A stretch of DNA of 64,000 bases from Burkholderiales bacterium RIFOXYD12_FULL_59_19. Lineage in GTDB: Bacteria > Pseudomonadota > Gammaproteobacteria > Burkholderiales > Burkholderiaceae_C. The DNA is taken from NCBI GenBank assembly GCA_001771065.1, contig MESQ01000067.1, forward strand, positions 1 to 64,000. Reading direction: 5' to 3'. The notes beneath the pieces were generated by a model that searched no databases, was not told the origin of the DNA, and saw nothing but the letters and a program-made list of their open reading frames with translations. Both the position numbers and the translations under genes were made by a program. This document shows positions 9,723 through 20,473 of the stretch, in pieces (position 1 is the stretch's first letter; every line of letters starts with the position of its first letter).

Positions 9723-10066
9723 TGTTCATGCGTCATATTGCCCGCCAAGGGTTCAGCCCGTTCGCATTAAAAGTCCTGTTGCTGGCAGCTACCTGGGGGA
9801 GTACGGGTAGCGGCCTTGCAAACGAGGCATTGGCCAGGAAAAGCGGCTGTTTGGGGTGCCATGCGGTGAATGTCAAATTGGTAGGGCCGGCCTACCACGA
9901 CGTTGCAACCAAATATGCTGGCCGGAGTGATGGGTTGGAGCAACTGACAGACAGCGTCCGTCATGGCAGCGTCGGTAAATGGGGCGATTTACCCATGCCA
10001 GCGCACCCCAAACTCTCAGCCGCTGATGTCAAAAAACTGGCTACTTGGGTTTTAAGCGCCAAGTAG
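9722..10066 (+). CDS. c-type cytochrome, small class I-like (c551/c552 type)
   Basis: Signal-like N-terminus, CLGCH heme motif, VGPAYHDVATKY, WGDLPMPAHPKLSAADVKKLATWVLS. Confidence 0.88.
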   Translation: MFMRHIARQGFSPFALKVLLLAATWGSTGSGLANEALARKSGCLGCHAVNVKLVGPAYHDVATKYAGRSDGLEQLTDSVRHGSVGKWGDLPMPAHPKLSAADVKKLATWVLSAK

Positions 10067-10071
10067 CATCT

Positions 10072-11484
10072 CTACCGGATCAAAAACGCCAGCACCCGCT
10101 CGGCCAGCTTGCCATAGGGCGGCCACAGGAATTTGAGCGTGCTGAACCGGGCTTGGTAAAACACCGGGCGCATTTTGGAAAAAGTCTCGAAGCCTTCGTG
10201 GCCGTGGTAGTGGCCCATGCCCGAATCACCCACGCCGCCAAAGGGCAGATCGTGCTGGCCCACATGAAACAGCGCATCGTTCACAGAGACCCCGCCCGAC
10301 ATGACGCGTTCGATGATGCTTTGCACCTGCGCCGCATCAAAGCTGAACGGGTAGAGCGCCAGCGGTCGCGGCCCGGCGTTAATAGTGTCGATCACTTGGC
10401 CCAGCGCGGTATAGCTGCACAGCGGCAGGATCGGACCAAAGATTTCGCGCTGCATCAGCAGGCAATCCAGGGGCGCGTCCAGCACAATGTGCGGCGCGAT
10501 TTTGCGGGTGGCCGCATCAAAGGCGGGCCCGTCCAGCAGGGGCAGCACTTTGGCGCCGCGGTCTTGTGCGTCTTGCAGCGCGTGCCGCAGCCGCTCAAAA
10601 GCGCGCTGATCAATGATGGCGGTGTAGTCCGGGCTGTCGAGCTGCGGGTAGCGTTGCCGGGCAAAGCTGCGCGCCAGGCGCACAAATTCATCGACCTTGC
10701 CCGTCGGCAGCCAGGCATGGTCCACGGTGGTGCAGATCTGGCCCGCATTGAGCAACTTGACAAACATGATCCGTTCGACCGCCGTTTGCAGCGGGAAGTC
10801 ATCACAGACAATGGCCGGCGCCTTGCCGCCCAGCTCCAGCGTGACCGGGCACAGGTTCTGTGCGGCGGCGGCCATCACCGCCCTGCCCGTCTGGCTGGAG
10901 CCGGTGAACAGCAAATGGTCGAATTTAAGTTGTGAGAAGGCAATACCCACACCCCCGGTTTCGTCAAAAAACTGCAGCTTTTCCGGCGGAAAGTAAGTCG
11001 GTATGTGGGCCATCAAGTAAGCCGCCAGGTGACGCGAGTTTTCGCTCATCTTGACCATGGCGCGGTTGCCTGCCGCAAAGATGTAGGTCAGCGGCACCAG
11101 ACTCAGATTGAGCGGAAAGTTCCACGGCACGATCACACCCACAACACCCAGCGGCTGTGCCATGACGCGGTTGCTGGCCCCAAGAAAATTGCGCCAGTCC
11201 ACAGCGCGGCGCTGCGGCTTCATCCAGCCTGGCAGTTGTTTGATGACGTGGTCAATGCCGTCCACCACCGGAAACACCTCGGCGAGCAGGGTTTCAACGC
11301 GCGAACGGTGGCCGTAGTCGGCATTGATGGCATCACACAGGGCTTCCTTGTGCTCGCGCACGAAGCGCTGCAGCGTACGCAAATCTGCCTTGCGCTCGGC
11401 CAACGCGGGAACAGGATGGGCCAAATAGGCTTGGCGCTGCAGCGCAAGTGCCGCCTCTAGCGGGCTCGGGGTAAGGGTCTGGTT
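10072..11484 (-). CDS. Coniferyl aldehyde dehydrogenase-type aldehyde dehydrogenase
   Basis: GVVGVIVPWNFPLNLSL, FTGSSQTGRAVM, LELGGKAPAIV, NAGQICTT, FGPILPL; C-terminal hydrophobic tail. Start at MNQTLTPSPLEAAL preferred over track start 11529. Confidence 0.82.
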   Translation of the reverse strand, partial: NQTLTPSPLEAALALQRQAYLAHPVPALAERKADLRTLQRFVREHKEALCDAINADYGHRSRVETLLAEVFPVVDGIDHVIKQLPGWMKPQRRAVDWRNFLGASNRVMAQPLGVVGVIVPWNFPLNLSLVPLTYIFAAGNRAMVKMSENSRHLAAYLMAHIPTYFPPEKLQFFDETGGVGIAFSQLKFDHLLFTGSSQTGRAVMAAAAQNLCPVTLELGGKAPAIVCDDFPLQTAVERIMFVKLLNAGQICTTVDHAWLPTGKVDEFVRLARSFARQRYPQLDSPDYTAIIDQRAFERLRHALQDAQDRGAKVLPLLDGPAFDAATRKIAPHIVLDAPLDCLLMQREIFGPILPLCSYTALGQVIDTINAGPRPLALYPFSFDAAQVQSIIERVMSGGVSVNDALFHVGQHDLPFGGVGDSGMGHYHGHEGFETFSKMRPVFYQARFSTLKFLWPPYGKLAERVLAFLIR

Positions 11485-11561
11485 CATGGCGCCTGACAGT
11501 TTATGCCCGAATCCTTGCGCCCGGTGCACCGCGTGATCCGATTGAACTCAGGCATCTAATC

Positions 11562-11775
11562 AGTTGGGGTCAGAGCACGTCGCTGCGCGAGTGGTCTGAC
11601 CCGCAAAGTTTCAAGTTAGTTGGGGTCAGAGCACGTCGCTGCGCGAGTGGTCTGACCCGCAAAGTCTCAAGTTAGTTGGGGTCCGAGCACGTCGCTACGC
11701 GAGTGGTCTGACCCGCAAAGTCTCAAGTTAGTTGGGGTCCGAGCACGTCGCTACGCGAGTGGTCTGACCCGCAAG
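11562..11775. repeat. Tandem repeat, 4 units with 56-bp period, each containing an imperfect hairpin
   Basis: Unit AGTTGGGGTCAGAGCACGTCGCTGCGCGAGTGGTCTGACCCGCAAAGTCTCAAGTT starts at 11562, 11618, 11674, 11730; last unit is truncated. Internal arms GGGTCAGA...TCTGACCC. Confidence 0.95.
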
Positions 11776-11814
11776 ACATCTAAATTGACACCTTTGCCAT
11801 GGGGCTTGAACAGC

Positions 11815-12459
11815 TCACCACAAAGCAGCAAGACGGCCATGACTCAGGCGCACTGCACGTGTGGCCATGGCGCGGGCCTCCTGTTCGTCGTGGGTGACCA
11901 GCAAGGTCGGCACGCCAGCGGCCTGAATACGGGCCTTGAATTCATCGCGCAGGCTGGTACGCAAGTCGGCATCCAGCGCAGAGAAAGGCTCGTCGAGTAA
12001 AAGCGCACGCGGCTGGGTGATCAGCGCGCGTGCCAGCGCCACACGCTGCTGCTCACCACCCGACAAATGCCAGACCTTGTACCGCGCATGGTCAGCCAGG
12101 CCAAACAGCGCCAGCATAGCCAGTGCTTTTGCTCTGGCTTTGGACTTGTCCAGCCGCTGCTCAATCAAACCAAAAGCCACGTTGTCAAGCACAGACAGAT
12201 GAGGAAAGAGCGCAAAGTCCTGAAACATCAGGGCAAACCGGCGCTGCTCGGGTGGCAACCGGGTGATGTCCTGGCCGTTAAACCAGACGCTGCCGCCCAA
12301 GGGGGACTGCAAACCCGCCACGATGGCAAGCAGCGTGCTTTTGCCGCTGCCGGACGGTCCCAGCAAAGCGACAATTTCGCCAGCCGCCACCGACAGATTG
12401 ATGTCTTGCAGCAAGGCGCGATCGCCGTAGTTTTGGCTGATGTGGCGCAGTTCAAGCAT
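11815..12459 (-). CDS. thiQ: Thiamine ABC transporter ATP-binding protein
   Basis: LGPSGSGKSTLLAIVAG Walker A, LSGGEQQRVALARAL signature, LLLDEPFSALD; adjacent to thiP and thiB. Start MLELRHISQNYG. Confidence 0.9.
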   Translation of the reverse strand: MLELRHISQNYGDRALLQDINLSVAAGEIVALLGPSGSGKSTLLAIVAGLQSPLGGSVWFNGQDITRLPPEQRRFALMFQDFALFPHLSVLDNVAFGLIEQRLDKSKARAKALAMLALFGLADHARYKVWHLSGGEQQRVALARALITQPRALLLDEPFSALDADLRTSLRDEFKARIQAAGVPTLLVTHDEQEARAMATRAVRLSHGRLAALW

Positions 12460-14101
12460 GGCGCAATTCTCCCATCGGCACGTTCCCTGCAACTGGCCAA
12501 CCGGGCACCTCGCGCTCCACCACCGGCCACTCGATCAGCAAAAATGCCAGTAGCGCCAGCAGCATCAACAGACTCGCCAGCACAAAAGCCTGGTCCAGGC
12601 TGGCGGCCCCCGGATGGCCCAGGCGCCGATAGATCAGGGTGGTAAGCGTGGCCCATTCGGGGCGCGACAAAAACAAGGTCACGGCAAACTCGCCCAGCGC
12701 GGTGGCCGCCGCAAACGCCATGCCGCGGCGCAAGGCCGGGCGCAACAGCGGCAGGGTGACACGCCAAAAGGTCCGCTGCGGACTGGCGCCCAGCGTACGC
12801 GCCGCGTTCAGAACATGCGGCGGCAAACTGTCCAGCCCCGCTGCCATGGACTTGGCCACAAACGGGTACGCCAGGACGGCATAGGCCGCCAGCAGCAAGG
12901 GCAAACTGGCGGTCCAGTCCGGGTACAACAACAGCAGACCAAACGCCACGGTGACCGGCGACACCACAAACGGCAAAAAGGCAGCGGCACGCCACAACAC
13001 CGAGCGCTGCGCAGCCAGCGCGTGTAAAACGCCCAGCAACGTGGCCAGCAGCAAGGCGATGCTGGAAAACCGCAGCGTGTTCCATAAGGCCGCCGCCACC
13101 TCAAAGTCCAGCAGCGTGACCCAGGTGCTCCACCCAGCCGCCAGCGCCCGCCACACAATCGCCAGAATCGGCAAGGCGCAAATGGCGAACAGCACCAGCA
13201 AGGCCCCAAGCAAGGCCAGCCACTGCGCCAGGCCTTGAGGCGGCCGCCGTGCCAGCGGTTGCACCCGGCTGGGTGCAGCCAGGCGTTTCTCCAGCAGCGC
13301 ATACAGCAAGGCCACACCGCCGGTGAGCCCCAGCATCCACAGCGCCAGCACACTGGCCTGCCCCAGTTGCAGCTCATGTGCCACCAGGGTGTAAATCTCG
13401 ACCTCCACCGTGGCAAAACGCTGGCCGCCCAGCACCAGGGCCAGGCCAAAACCGGCAAAACAATACAAGAAAACCAGGCACAAGCTCGACATCAGCCACG
13501 GTGCAATGGCTGGCCACTCAATACGCCAAAAGGTACGCCACGGCGTGGCACCCAAAGAGCGAGCCGCCGCCACCTGACGCGCGTTGATCTGACCCAGCGC
13601 ATCGACCCCGGCGCGCACCACCAGGCACAGGTTGAAAAACAGATTGCCATACAGCAGCAGCCAGGGCGTGTCCTGCAAATTGACACCGAGCCAACCACTG
13701 AGCAGGCCACGCGGACCCCACAGCGCCAGCACGCCGAGTGCGGCTACCAGCGTCGGCACCACAAAGGGCAGCATCAACAGACGCAGCACCAGTGCGCGCC
13801 CGGCAAATTCAAAACGCGCAAGCACCCAGGCCAGCGGCAGACCCAGCACAAAGACCAGCACACAGGTAATGCCCGCCTGCGCCAGCGACCACAACACGCG
13901 CCAACGCAAGTAATCGTCTTGCCACGGCGTCCAGAGCGACCAACTGCTGCTGGCGGCACCGAGCCAACTGGCCTCGCCGGTGAAGCCACTCAAAGCCAGC
14001 CGGGCCAAGGGCGCGATCAGCAACAGCAGCAGCGCGGCAAAGGGCAGCAAGGCGAGCCACAGGCTGCTTTGTGACTGTCCACAGGCACGTACAAAAGACA
14101 T
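12452..14101 (-). CDS. thiP: Thiamine/thiamine pyrophosphate ABC transporter permease
   Basis: Two-domain BPD permease, LGATPWRTFWRIEWPAI and LGASPQRTFWRVTLPLLRPAL (EAA loops). Start MSFVRACGQSQ. Confidence 0.9.
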   Translation of the reverse strand: MSFVRACGQSQSSLWLALLPFAALLLLLIAPLARLALSGFTGEASWLGAASSSWSLWTPWQDDYLRWRVLWSLAQAGITCVLVFVLGLPLAWVLARFEFAGRALVLRLLMLPFVVPTLVAALGVLALWGPRGLLSGWLGVNLQDTPWLLLYGNLFFNLCLVVRAGVDALGQINARQVAAARSLGATPWRTFWRIEWPAIAPWLMSSLCLVFLYCFAGFGLALVLGGQRFATVEVEIYTLVAHELQLGQASVLALWMLGLTGGVALLYALLEKRLAAPSRVQPLARRPPQGLAQWLALLGALLVLFAICALPILAIVWRALAAGWSTWVTLLDFEVAAALWNTLRFSSIALLLATLLGVLHALAAQRSVLWRAAAFLPFVVSPVTVAFGLLLLYPDWTASLPLLLAAYAVLAYPFVAKSMAAGLDSLPPHVLNAARTLGASPQRTFWRVTLPLLRPALRRGMAFAAATALGEFAVTLFLSRPEWATLTTLIYRRLGHPGAASLDQAFVLASLLMLLALLAFLLIEWPVVEREVPGWPVAGNVPMGELRHA

Positions 14102-14156
14102 CAGTTGAGGCACTTCAAAGTTGGTGTTGACTCTGAGCTTGGTGGGGCAGATTTCG

Positions 14157-14190
14157 GTCTTCCACGGTCTTCCACGGTCTTCCACGGTCT
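14157..14190. repeat. Short 10-bp direct repeat, 3 units plus partial
   Basis: tcttccacgg x3 in cggtcttccacggtcttccacggtcttccacggtct. Confidence 0.85.
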
Positions 14191-14192
14191 TT

Positions 14193-14259
14193 GTAGGGCG
14201 TGAAGGGCGTTGTACAAGGGCGGACTTCAGTCCGCCTGGTCGACTGAAGTCGACCCTAC
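14193..14259. repeat. REP-like palindromic element, copy 1
   Basis: gtagggcgtg...ggcggacttcagtccgcctggtcgactgaagtcgaccctac; GGCGGACT/AGTCCGCC and GGTCGACT/AGTCGACC are inverted repeats. Related copy at 17497-17541. Confidence 0.75.
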
Positions 14260-14292
14260 ATCAACCCTACATCAACCCTACATCAACCCTAC
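14259..14292. repeat. Short 11-bp direct repeat, 3 units
   Basis: catcaacccta repeated three times in tandem, directly adjoining the REP-like element. Confidence 0.85.
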
Positions 14293-14327
14293 AGCAAACC
14301 CAAACAAACTGCCCTTGAGACATGTGT

Positions 14328-15350
14328 TTACTTCAGCACCACCTTGGTCCAACGCGCCACCCAAACGGCGCCTTGGCTGGCCACCACTTGCGGGGCCGGG
14401 GCTTCAAAGGCGGCGGGCTCGGCAGCGTGGCGCATCACCTCGGGACGGGCGGTTCCGGCCTGCGCCGGGTACATCCACATCTCGGTCGGTAGCGCTTGCT
14501 GCACTGACCCTGAGCGCATGAAATCGACAAACTTCAGCGCTGCCTCTCGCTGACTGCCACCCTTGACCAGGCCCACACCCTCCACTTGTCGAAACACACC
14601 GCCCTTGAGGTTCAGGCTGGCGGTGGGCGCCTCAGAAATTTTTTCCTTACTGTAAAACACCTCGGCTGCCGGACTGGTGGCGTAGCTCACCACCAGCGGG
14701 TAGGCACCCTTGTTGCGGGCAAAGTCGGTGTAATAGGCTTCGCTCCAGCCTTTCACCACTTTCAGGCCATTGCCACGCATCTGCGCCCACCAGGCAAAGG
14801 CAGGCTCTTCGCCCAGGCCTGAAATGGTTGCCAACAGGAAGGAATAACCGGTGCTACTGGTGGCCGGGTTGGGCGTGACCAACCAGCCCTTGTAGGCGGG
14901 CAGGGTCAAGTCCTGCAGGGTCTTGGGCAAAGCCACGCCGCCCTTGACGACTGCCGCCTTGTCGTAGTTCAAGGTGACAAAACCATAATCCACGGCGGCC
15001 AGCGCCGGACCCAGGTTGGCATCGGGGGCATTCGCGGTCTGGGGCAAAGTGGGCTCCAGCACACCGGCCGCCAGCGCCTTGCCAACCAGGGTGTTGTCAA
15101 TGCCGAACACCACATCGGCCACGGGCTGGGCGCGCGTCAAAATGAGCTTGTTGAGCATCTCACCAGCATCACCGCCCTTGATGATGACCAGCTTGATGCC
15201 GTTTTGAGCCTCAAACTGCGCCAGCAGGGGTTTGGGCAGGGCAAACGAACTGTGCACCATGACGCGCAGTTCATCGGCTGCCAGGGTTTGGGTAGAGACA
15301 GACAAAGTGGCCAGCGCGGTGGCTGCAAGGGCAAACAAACGACGGTTCAT
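14328..15350 (-). CDS. thiB: Thiamine ABC transporter substrate-binding protein
   Basis: Signal peptide MNRRLFALAATALATLSVSTQTLA, then DELRVMVHSSFALPKPLLAQFEAQNGIKLVIIKGGDAGEMLNKLIL; GIDNTLVGKAL; TPNPATSSTGYSFLL. Confidence 0.92.
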   Translation of the reverse strand: MNRRLFALAATALATLSVSTQTLAADELRVMVHSSFALPKPLLAQFEAQNGIKLVIIKGGDAGEMLNKLILTRAQPVADVVFGIDNTLVGKALAAGVLEPTLPQTANAPDANLGPALAAVDYGFVTLNYDKAAVVKGGVALPKTLQDLTLPAYKGWLVTPNPATSSTGYSFLLATISGLGEEPAFAWWAQMRGNGLKVVKGWSEAYYTDFARNKGAYPLVVSYATSPAAEVFYSKEKISEAPTASLNLKGGVFRQVEGVGLVKGGSQREAALKFVDFMRSGSVQQALPTEMWMYPAQAGTARPEVMRHAAEPAAFEAPAPQVVASQGAVWVARWTKVVLK

Positions 15351-15427
15351 GGCAAAGCCTTTTAATGCGCCAGCACAAGGGTCGCTGGGCAAAAGGCCAA
15401 CCGCCAGACGGCAGACCTTCGAGCCTT

Positions 15428-15504
15428 CACGCTCCCTACGCTGGCATGATCCAGATCAGGTAAGGGGACTGTCTCAGCCCGTCTTGCAACGGACACCCCC
15501 GGTG
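15428..15504 (-). ncRNA. TPP riboswitch (THI element) upstream of thiBPQ
   Basis: Reverse complement reads GGGGGTGTCC...GGGCTGAGACAGTCCCCTTACCTGATCTGGATCATGCCAGCGTAGGGAGCG, the conserved TPP aptamer core (CTGAGA, ACCTGATCTGGATCATGCCAGCGTAGGGA), followed by thiB. Confidence 0.95.
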
Positions 15505-15536
15505 AGGCCGCCATTGTAATAAGGCAGAGTCAAGGC

Positions 15537-16094
15537 TCAACCGGTGAGGGTCTCCACCGCCAAAATCGCCGCTTGCAAGCGCGCATCATGCTGGCCTTGG
15601 ATTTCAATGTGGGGAACATGCATGGCCTGCAGCGCGCGTTGAACCCGGCTGTGCACTGTGGCGCGCACGACTTCGCTGTCGCGCTGCAGACCGTCAGACT
15701 GCCAGGACAAATCAGGCTGCAATACCAACGTCAGGGCATAACGCCCGTGCAGGGCGTGGGCACAGTCAAACAACGAGCGGTCCGAGAAGTAGTAGTCGCT
15801 GTAAATCGCAGTGAGCAGCGGCGCACTGTCGCAAAACACGTAACCACAGCCCGTTTGCAAGGCCAGCGCAACCACCTGCTCTTCCTGCTCAAACTGGGTA
15901 CGCATGATGACCGCCTGCTCATCAATTCTGGGGGTACGGCCGTTCAGGTCGCAAAAGGTACGCAAATGCTCGGGCACCCAAAGCCCGCCAAAATGCGTCG
16001 CCAGGGCCTGCGCCAGCGTACTTTTGCCGGTGCACTCGGCACCAATCAGGCAGATGCATTGTGGTTGAAGCATCCCATCTGCCGGTGTCATCAA
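15537..16094 (-). CDS. AAA/NadR-like ATP-binding protein (kinase-like P-loop)
   Basis: CICLIGAECTGKSTLAQALATHFGG (P-loop), VPEHLRTFCDLNGRTP, FCDSAPLLTAIYSDYYF: NadR ribosylnicotinamide kinase-like ATPase pattern. Confidence 0.72.
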   Translation of the reverse strand: MMTPADGMLQPQCICLIGAECTGKSTLAQALATHFGGLWVPEHLRTFCDLNGRTPRIDEQAVIMRTQFEQEEQVVALALQTGCGYVFCDSAPLLTAIYSDYYFSDRSLFDCAHALHGRYALTLVLQPDLSWQSDGLQRDSEVVRATVHSRVQRALQAMHVPHIEIQGQHDARLQAAILAVETLTG

Positions 16095-16099
16095 CTCGT

Positions 16100-17479
<1,380 letters not shown>

Positions 17480-17496
17480 TCATGGCACGTTGTGCT

Positions 17497-17541
17497 GTAG
17501 GGCGTGCTTTAGTCCGCCATGGTCGACTGAAGTCGACCCTA
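17497..17541. repeat. REP-like palindromic element, copy 2
   Basis: gtagggcgtgctttagtccgccatggtcgactgaagtcgacccta; same start and right half as 14193-14259. Confidence 0.75.
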
Positions 17542-17617
17542 AAAAAGACCGATAACACGTTAGCAATGGTTGCATGGAAAGGAACGTAGCAAGGTGCCAT
17601 GACAACCGCTTTCCGGC

Positions 17618-18577
17618 TTAAATTTCTTCATTCTGGTCCGGCCGCAAGCCCTTAGGCAGCGGAAACTTGACACTCTCGGGGTCGCCGGGCATACGTTGCA
17701 CCGACACCGCGCCCAGCGCTTTCAGCCGCGCCAGCACCTGGGTCACCAGAATTTCCGGGGCTGACGCGCCAGCCGTCAAGCCGACCCGAGTGCTGCCTTG
17801 AAACCACTGCGGCTGCAACTCGTCGGCACTGTCGACCATGTAGCCGGGTGTGCCCAGCTTGCGCGCCACCTCAGCCAGTCGGTTGCTGTTGGAACTGGTG
17901 GGGCTTCCCACCACCACCACCACATCGACCTGTGGGCTCATCAATTTGACCGCGTCCTGGCGGTTTTGCGTGGCGTAACAAATGTCTTGCTGCTTGGGCT
18001 CGCGCACGTTCGGGAAACGGGTCTTGATGGCTACCGCAATGGCCGCGGCGTCGTCCACACTGAGGGTGGTTTGTGTCACCACGGCCAGTTTGGCGGTCTG
18101 CGTGGGCTGAATACGCGCCACATCATGCACGTCCTCCACCAAGTGGATACCGCTGTCGAGCTGACCCATGGTGCCTTCCACCTCGGGGTGGCCCTTGTGG
18201 CCGATCATGATGAACTCATACCCCTCTTTGGCCAGCTTGGCCACTTCCACATGCACCTTGGTGACCAGCGGACAGGTAGCGTCAAAAATGCGAAAACTGC
18301 GCGCGGCGGCCTCTTGTTGCACGGCCCGGCTGACACCGTGGGCCGAAAACACCAGCGTGGCGCCTACAGGCACATCATCGAGGTCTTCTATAAAAACAGC
18401 GCCCTTGGCTTTCAGGTCGTTCACAACATAGGTGTTGTGCACAATTTCGTGGCGCACATAGATGGGGGCGCCAAACTTGGCCAGCGCACGCTCCACAATT
18501 TCAATGGCGCGGTCCACCCCGGCGCAAAATCCTCGCGGCTCAGCCAACAACACCTCAAGCCCTGCGTTCATGTTCAT
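17618..18577 (-). CDS. ispH: 4-hydroxy-3-methylbut-2-enyl diphosphate reductase
   Basis: [70 protein letters not shown]. Confidence 0.98.
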   Translation of the reverse strand: MNMNAGLEVLLAEPRGFCAGVDRAIEIVERALAKFGAPIYVRHEIVHNTYVVNDLKAKGAVFIEDLDDVPVGATLVFSAHGVSRAVQQEAAARSFRIFDATCPLVTKVHVEVAKLAKEGYEFIMIGHKGHPEVEGTMGQLDSGIHLVEDVHDVARIQPTQTAKLAVVTQTTLSVDDAAAIAVAIKTRFPNVREPKQQDICYATQNRQDAVKLMSPQVDVVVVVGSPTSSNSNRLAEVARKLGTPGYMVDSADELQPQWFQGSTRVGLTAGASAPEILVTQVLARLKALGAVSVQRMPGDPESVKFPLPKGLRPDQNEEI

Positions 18578-19038
18578 AACACCCCGATCAGCTGGACTTC
18601 AAACGTCACCGGCTGGCCTGCCAGCGGATGGTTAAAGTCAAACAACACCGCCTCACCCTTGTGGTCGCTGCGAAAGTCGACAATCACCCCGGCAAATTCG
18701 CCCTGACCGTCGGGCGTGGGAAACTTGACGACATCGCCCACGGCGTAGCTTTCTCCGGCCCCGCCCAGGTCCAGCAGCTCCTTGCGCGCCATCCACTGCA
18801 CCATGTCGGGGCTGCGCGGGCCAAAAGCCTCGCCTGCCGCCAATTCAAGGGTGGTGCGGCTGCCCTCGGCCAGACCGATCAAGCGCAATTCCAGGGCCGG
18901 CGACAACTCACCGGTGCCCAGGGTCAGCGTGGCCGGGGCCGACACAAAGGTGTTGACCACGTCGCCAGCCGGGCCGCTCAGGCGGTAATGCAGCGTCAAA
19001 AAAGAGCCGGGTTGAACGGTTGGGCAAGAGGTCGTCAT
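18574..19038 (-). CDS. FKBP-type peptidyl-prolyl cis-trans isomerase (SlpA/FkpB-like)
   Basis: [55 protein letters not shown]; overlaps ispH start, a common neighbourhood. Confidence 0.88.
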   Translation of the reverse strand: MTTSCPTVQPGSFLTLHYRLSGPAGDVVNTFVSAPATLTLGTGELSPALELRLIGLAEGSRTTLELAAGEAFGPRSPDMVQWMARKELLDLGGAGESYAVGDVVKFPTPDGQGEFAGVIVDFRSDHKGEAVLFDFNHPLAGQPVTFEVQLIGVL

Positions 19039-19124
19039 GAAGTTCCTGTAAATTCTTGAATACCCCCGGGTTTAAAACCTGTGGGTGCTGGCATAAACTG
19101 CAAGCCATTGTAAAAGCCTGCACC

Positions 19125-19826
19125 ATGCCCCTCAAAGACCTGCCCCCCGATGCCCGCCCACGTGAAAAGATGCTGGCCCGTGGCCCTGGCGCTTTAAGCG
19201 ACGTGGAATTGCTGGCGCTGCTGCTGCGTACCGGCATCAAGGGCAAGGGTGTGTTTCAACTGGCGCGTGAATTGCTCGACATCAAGCCCGGCGCAGACGG
19301 CCAGAACGGATTTGACGGCATTGCCGGGCTGCTCAACGCCACGGCCGAGGACCTCAAGCCAGTCAAGGGGCTGGGGCCAGCCAAACGTTCCGAGCTGTTG
19401 GCGGTGCTGGAGCTGGCCCGGCGCGCCCTGTCGCAGCGACTGCAGGAGCGCACGGTTTTTGCCACGCCCGACGCGGTCAAGCATTTTTTGCAACTCAAAC
19501 TGGCGGCGCGTCAGCAGGAAGTGTTTGCGGTGCTGTTTCTGGACGTGCAAAACCGGCTGCTGTCCTATGACGAAATGTTTCAGGGCACCTTGACCCAAAC
19601 CAGCGTTTATCCACGTGAAGTCGTATTGCGTGCCCTCAAACACCAAGCCGCCGCCGTGGTGCTGTCGCACAACCACCCGAGTGGCTCGGTGCAGCCGTCG
19701 CGGGCGGATGAAATGCTGACGCAAACCCTTAAAACCACGCTGGCGCTGATCGACGTGCGGGTACTCGACCACGTCATTGTGGCCCCAGGCGAAGCACTGA
19801 GCATGGCCGAACGGGGCTTGCTGTGA
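19125..19826 (+). CDS. radC: RadC family protein (JAB domain)
   Basis: [86 protein letters not shown]. Confidence 0.95.
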   Translation: MPLKDLPPDARPREKMLARGPGALSDVELLALLLRTGIKGKGVFQLARELLDIKPGADGQNGFDGIAGLLNATAEDLKPVKGLGPAKRSELLAVLELARRALSQRLQERTVFATPDAVKHFLQLKLAARQQEVFAVLFLDVQNRLLSYDEMFQGTLTQTSVYPREVVLRALKHQAAAVVLSHNHPSGSVQPSRADEMLTQTLKTTLALIDVRVLDHVIVAPGEALSMAERGLL

Positions 19827-20473
19827 CACTGATCAAAGTCAAAGCCTTGCGCGACCTGAAAGTGGTCAAACATGCCATTGCCGAGCAAGCCCAACAACGC
19901 GCCCTGAAAGCCAGTCAGCAAGTCAAGGCGGTACAACAGGCCGCCAGCGACAAGGACTTGTTCATCCGGGCGGCTGGCGCCGTCAAACCCCTGCCCGACA
20001 AGCGCAAGCTGCTGCACAAGACTGAGCCCAAAATGCCGCAGGCGATGCAATACCGGCGCGATGAAAAAGCGGTCTTGAAAGAAGCCATCAGCGACGAGTT
20101 TGATGTGTCCACGCTGCTCGAATGCGACGAGCACCTGAGCTTTCGCCGCCCCGGCATCGGCACCGACGTGACGCGCAAGCTGCGTCGCGGCGAATGGTCC
20201 ATTCAGCGCCAGCTGGACCTGCACGGCCTGCGCCGCGACGACGCCCGAGAAGCCCTGAGCACCTTCATCCGCGAGGCGCACAAACAAGGCATTCGCTGTG
20301 TGCGTGTGGTGCACGGCAAAGGCCTGGGTTCACCCGGCAAAGCGCCCATTTTGAAAAGCCGTGTCCACAGCTGGCTGGTGCAAAAAAACGAGGTGCTGGC
20401 CTTTGTGCAGGCCAAACCGGCCGACGGCGGCGCCGGTGCCCTGGTGGTGCTGTTGATGGCGTCGCGGGCCTGA
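19823..20473 (+). CDS. Smr/MutS2-type (Smr domain) endonuclease-like protein
   Basis: [57 protein letters not shown] is the Smr domain core. Confidence 0.92.
   Translation: MTLIKVKALRDLKVVKHAIAEQAQQRALKASQQVKAVQQAASDKDLFIRAAGAVKPLPDKRKLLHKTEPKMPQAMQYRRDEKAVLKEAISDEFDVSTLLECDEHLSFRRPGIGTDVTRKLRRGEWSIQRQLDLHGLRRDDAREALSTFIREAHKQGIRCVRVVHGKGLGSPGKAPILKSRVHSWLVQKNEVLAFVQAKPADGGAGALVVLLMASRA

Noticed and set aside
11562-11775. Possible CRISPR array from regularly spaced repeats
   Set aside because: The whole 56-bp unit repeats, leaving no unique spacers, and no cas genes are present; it is a head-to-tail tandem repeat.
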